This document shows, piece after piece, positions 5,108 to 6,524 of a stretch of DNA of 6,524 nucleotides. The translations under genes and the position numbers were made by a program. Under the pieces are notes generated by a model, which had not been told where the DNA came from, did not search any database, and saw nothing but the letters and a program-made list of their open reading frames with translations. Where the stretch lies: positions 1 through 6,524 of the forward strand of contig JACPZF010000049.1 in assembly GCA_016195615.1 (NCBI GenBank). The letters run 5' to 3'. Numbering within the stretch: the first letter of the stretch is position 1; every line of letters starts with the position of its first letter. This DNA comes from Candidatus Gottesmanbacteria bacterium. GTDB taxonomy: Bacteria; Patescibacteriota; Microgenomatia; JACPZF01.

Positions 5108-6517
5108 CTATTTATTGATCCAAGTCGCTTTCTTAATAATTCCCGTTTTCTTTCTATAGACTATTTGAGGATTCTTAAGCAGATAGCGAATTTCGTTAGG
5201 ACTAAAAACCAACAGTGTTCTTTCCAAATCGAATTTCTCGATAATTTTTCTTCTAACTTCTAGCCTAATCTTTTGATTTTTTATCAGCTTTAAGAAAATC
5301 CGGTTGGCAAGTTCTGGTAAAACCCTCGAACTGTTTAAAATATTATCTCCCAGACTTTCCACTTCGTTCCATGTCAAGTTAGCTTTTCCTTTAGCAAAAT
5401 TGTCCGCCGCCTGCCGAAGAAGTTGACTATCGACAACGCTCATTTTTAATAGAGATTCCGATCTCTTTAAGACTTCTGCTGGATCAATTTCACATATTTC
5501 TCTAATATAACCACGAAGTTCAGCAAGATCATTATCTTTTGGATAATGATTTCGCAGTGAACTCAAAGCCAAATCAGGACGTTTCTTGTAAATATGTTTT
5601 ACCAGGATGTTATCCGGTAATTGTTCGATATTAAAACCACCACGTAATTTCTCTACCAACCATGCCTGATCTCCTCTATCCATTAAATCAAATAACTTCT
5701 GCCAAACAGGAGACCCTGTGTTCCATAATTCCTCCAGCAGGACAGAATAATTTTCCTTTTGACGACCAATGAAGTCAACTAATAACCGAGCTTGGTTTGA
5801 TGCTTCATTATCGGTTCTGCCGACAACAATATATTCTAAGGTATCTCTTATTCCAGATATGTTAACTTTCTTTTTTACAAATTCGTTTAACTTGCGAGCC
5901 AATACTTGTTGTACAGAATGATCATTGTTGGCGTTACTTTCAATGAACTTTAATATCTTTAGCAACTCTTTATGATTAAGCCCAAAAACACTATCAGATA
6001 GCATCAATTTATCTATCACCTCTGCTATATAAAGGGATGTATCACGAACTTGTAAGGCAGGAGATATTGTACTAGCGATTAAGTCCGCCACAACATTAAA
6101 TTCCGAGGGAAGAATTTTGACAATGTCGGAACATCTGTCTATATCGTTTGGCGAGGGTTCATTAGTGATCACTCCTTTGATCAATGTTGCCATCTCCATA
6201 GCAATTACTGGTTTTTCGGAGAGATAATCTACAACTTTAAATTTCTCTAATTCAGAAATTACCGCCAGAGCCGGCGCGTAAAGTTTCCTTTTATTGGCAA
6301 TTAAACAAACCGTGTCAATGGTTCTTTCTAGACTAAATTCTTCCAATCTGGCAAGTTGTGTTGATTTTGCAGTTGACGAGAGAAACATTAATTCACCTCT
6401 AGTTACCTGCATTGTTGACTCATAATCTAGATCAGCAGACATTTCCCTAGTAGAAAAGACATTTATTCTACTATTGATCTTTTTCGATGCGGCGATAACA
6501 TCATTATCTTGGAACAT
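5108..6517 (-). CDS. Uncharacterised, probably all-helical protein (possible C-terminal part)
   Basis: I do not recognise this family. The first ATG in the window is at 6517 and gives 469 residues to TAG at 5110-5108. The frame is open upstream through the remaining bases, so the real start may lie outside and this may be only the C-terminal part. The sequence is rich in Leu, Ile, Lys, Glu and Asp, with very few Cys, Trp or Gly. It looks like successive amphipathic helices of roughly 15-20 residues (for example around 60-95, 125-190, 200-260 and 330-420), as in alpha-solenoid/HEAT-like scaffolds. No catalytic motif, signal peptide or membrane segment is visible. The C-terminus (residues ~441-469) is basic, with KKxxxIIKK. 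It is separated from the glycan genes by about 600 bp and appears more AT-rich than glgA, so nothing ties it to their function. Confidence 0.7.
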   Translation of the reverse strand: MFQDNDVIAASKKINSRINVFSTREMSADLDYESTMQVTRGELMFLSSTAKSTQLARLEEFSLERTIDTVCLIANKRKLYAPALAVISELEKFKVVDYLSEKPVIAMEMATLIKGVITNEPSPNDIDRCSDIVKILPSEFNVVADLIASTISPALQVRDTSLYIAEVIDKLMLSDSVFGLNHKELLKILKFIESNANNDHSVQQVLARKLNEFVKKKVNISGIRDTLEYIVVGRTDNEASNQARLLVDFIGRQKENYSVLLEELWNTGSPVWQKLFDLMDRGDQAWLVEKLRGGFNIEQLPDNILVKHIYKKRPDLALSSLRNHYPKDNDLAELRGYIREICEIDPAEVLKRSESLLKMSVVDSQLLRQAADNFAKGKANLTWNEVESLGDNILNSSRVLPELANRIFLKLIKNQKIRLEVRRKIIEKFDLERTLLVFSPNEIRYLLKNPQIVYRKKTGIIKKATWINK

Positions 6518-6524
6518 ATCGTGA

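Overview
This window looks like a piece of an AT-leaning bacterial genome with compact genes, all read on the minus strand. I infer a candidate-phyla (Patescibacteria/CPR-like) or similar environmental lineage. The reasons are intergenic gaps of about 10-35 bp, no Shine-Dalgarno sequence at four of the starts, a small alpha-glucan gene set built on short GH57 proteins, and intragenic palindromic repeats. No marker gene in the window proves the phylum.

Layout in the direction of transcription (high to low coordinates). (1) 6517-5108: a long, probably all-helical protein of unknown function, whose frame stays open to the right edge. (2) 5107-4493: an AT-rich stretch of about 615 bp with no gene. 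(3) 4492-3757: a WecG/TagA/CpsF-type (GT26) glycosyltransferase gene, broken by a frame change and loss of its middle, exactly at a 45-bp palindrome. It also carries four copies of a 7-bp tandem repeat. (4) 3778-2255: a full-length GT5 glycogen/starch synthase, overlapping the end of (3) by 22 nt. (5) 2221-992: a short GH57 glycosidase/glucanotransferase-like protein. (6) 979 to beyond the left edge: a second GH57 paralog, readable without a stop for 326 codons to position 1.

Genes 4-6 form a compact alpha-glucan module: one enzyme that elongates the glucan chain and two that probably cleave, transfer or branch it. The broken gene upstream belongs to envelope polysaccharide synthesis, and its link to glycogen is positional only.

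The most notable feature is the repeats inside genes. Both GH57 paralogs carry, at the same protein loop just before the FFR-x(3)-SN motif, in-frame copies of the same palindromic element (ends GTCATTCTGG...CCAGAATGAC). The copies lie in opposite orientations, and each host frame stays open. In the leftmost gene the element is nested inside a second palindromic element with 14-bp perfect terminal inverted repeats. This resembles the protein-coding palindromic elements of Rickettsia (RPE) and Wolbachia. A different palindrome in the GT26 gene coincides with a break.
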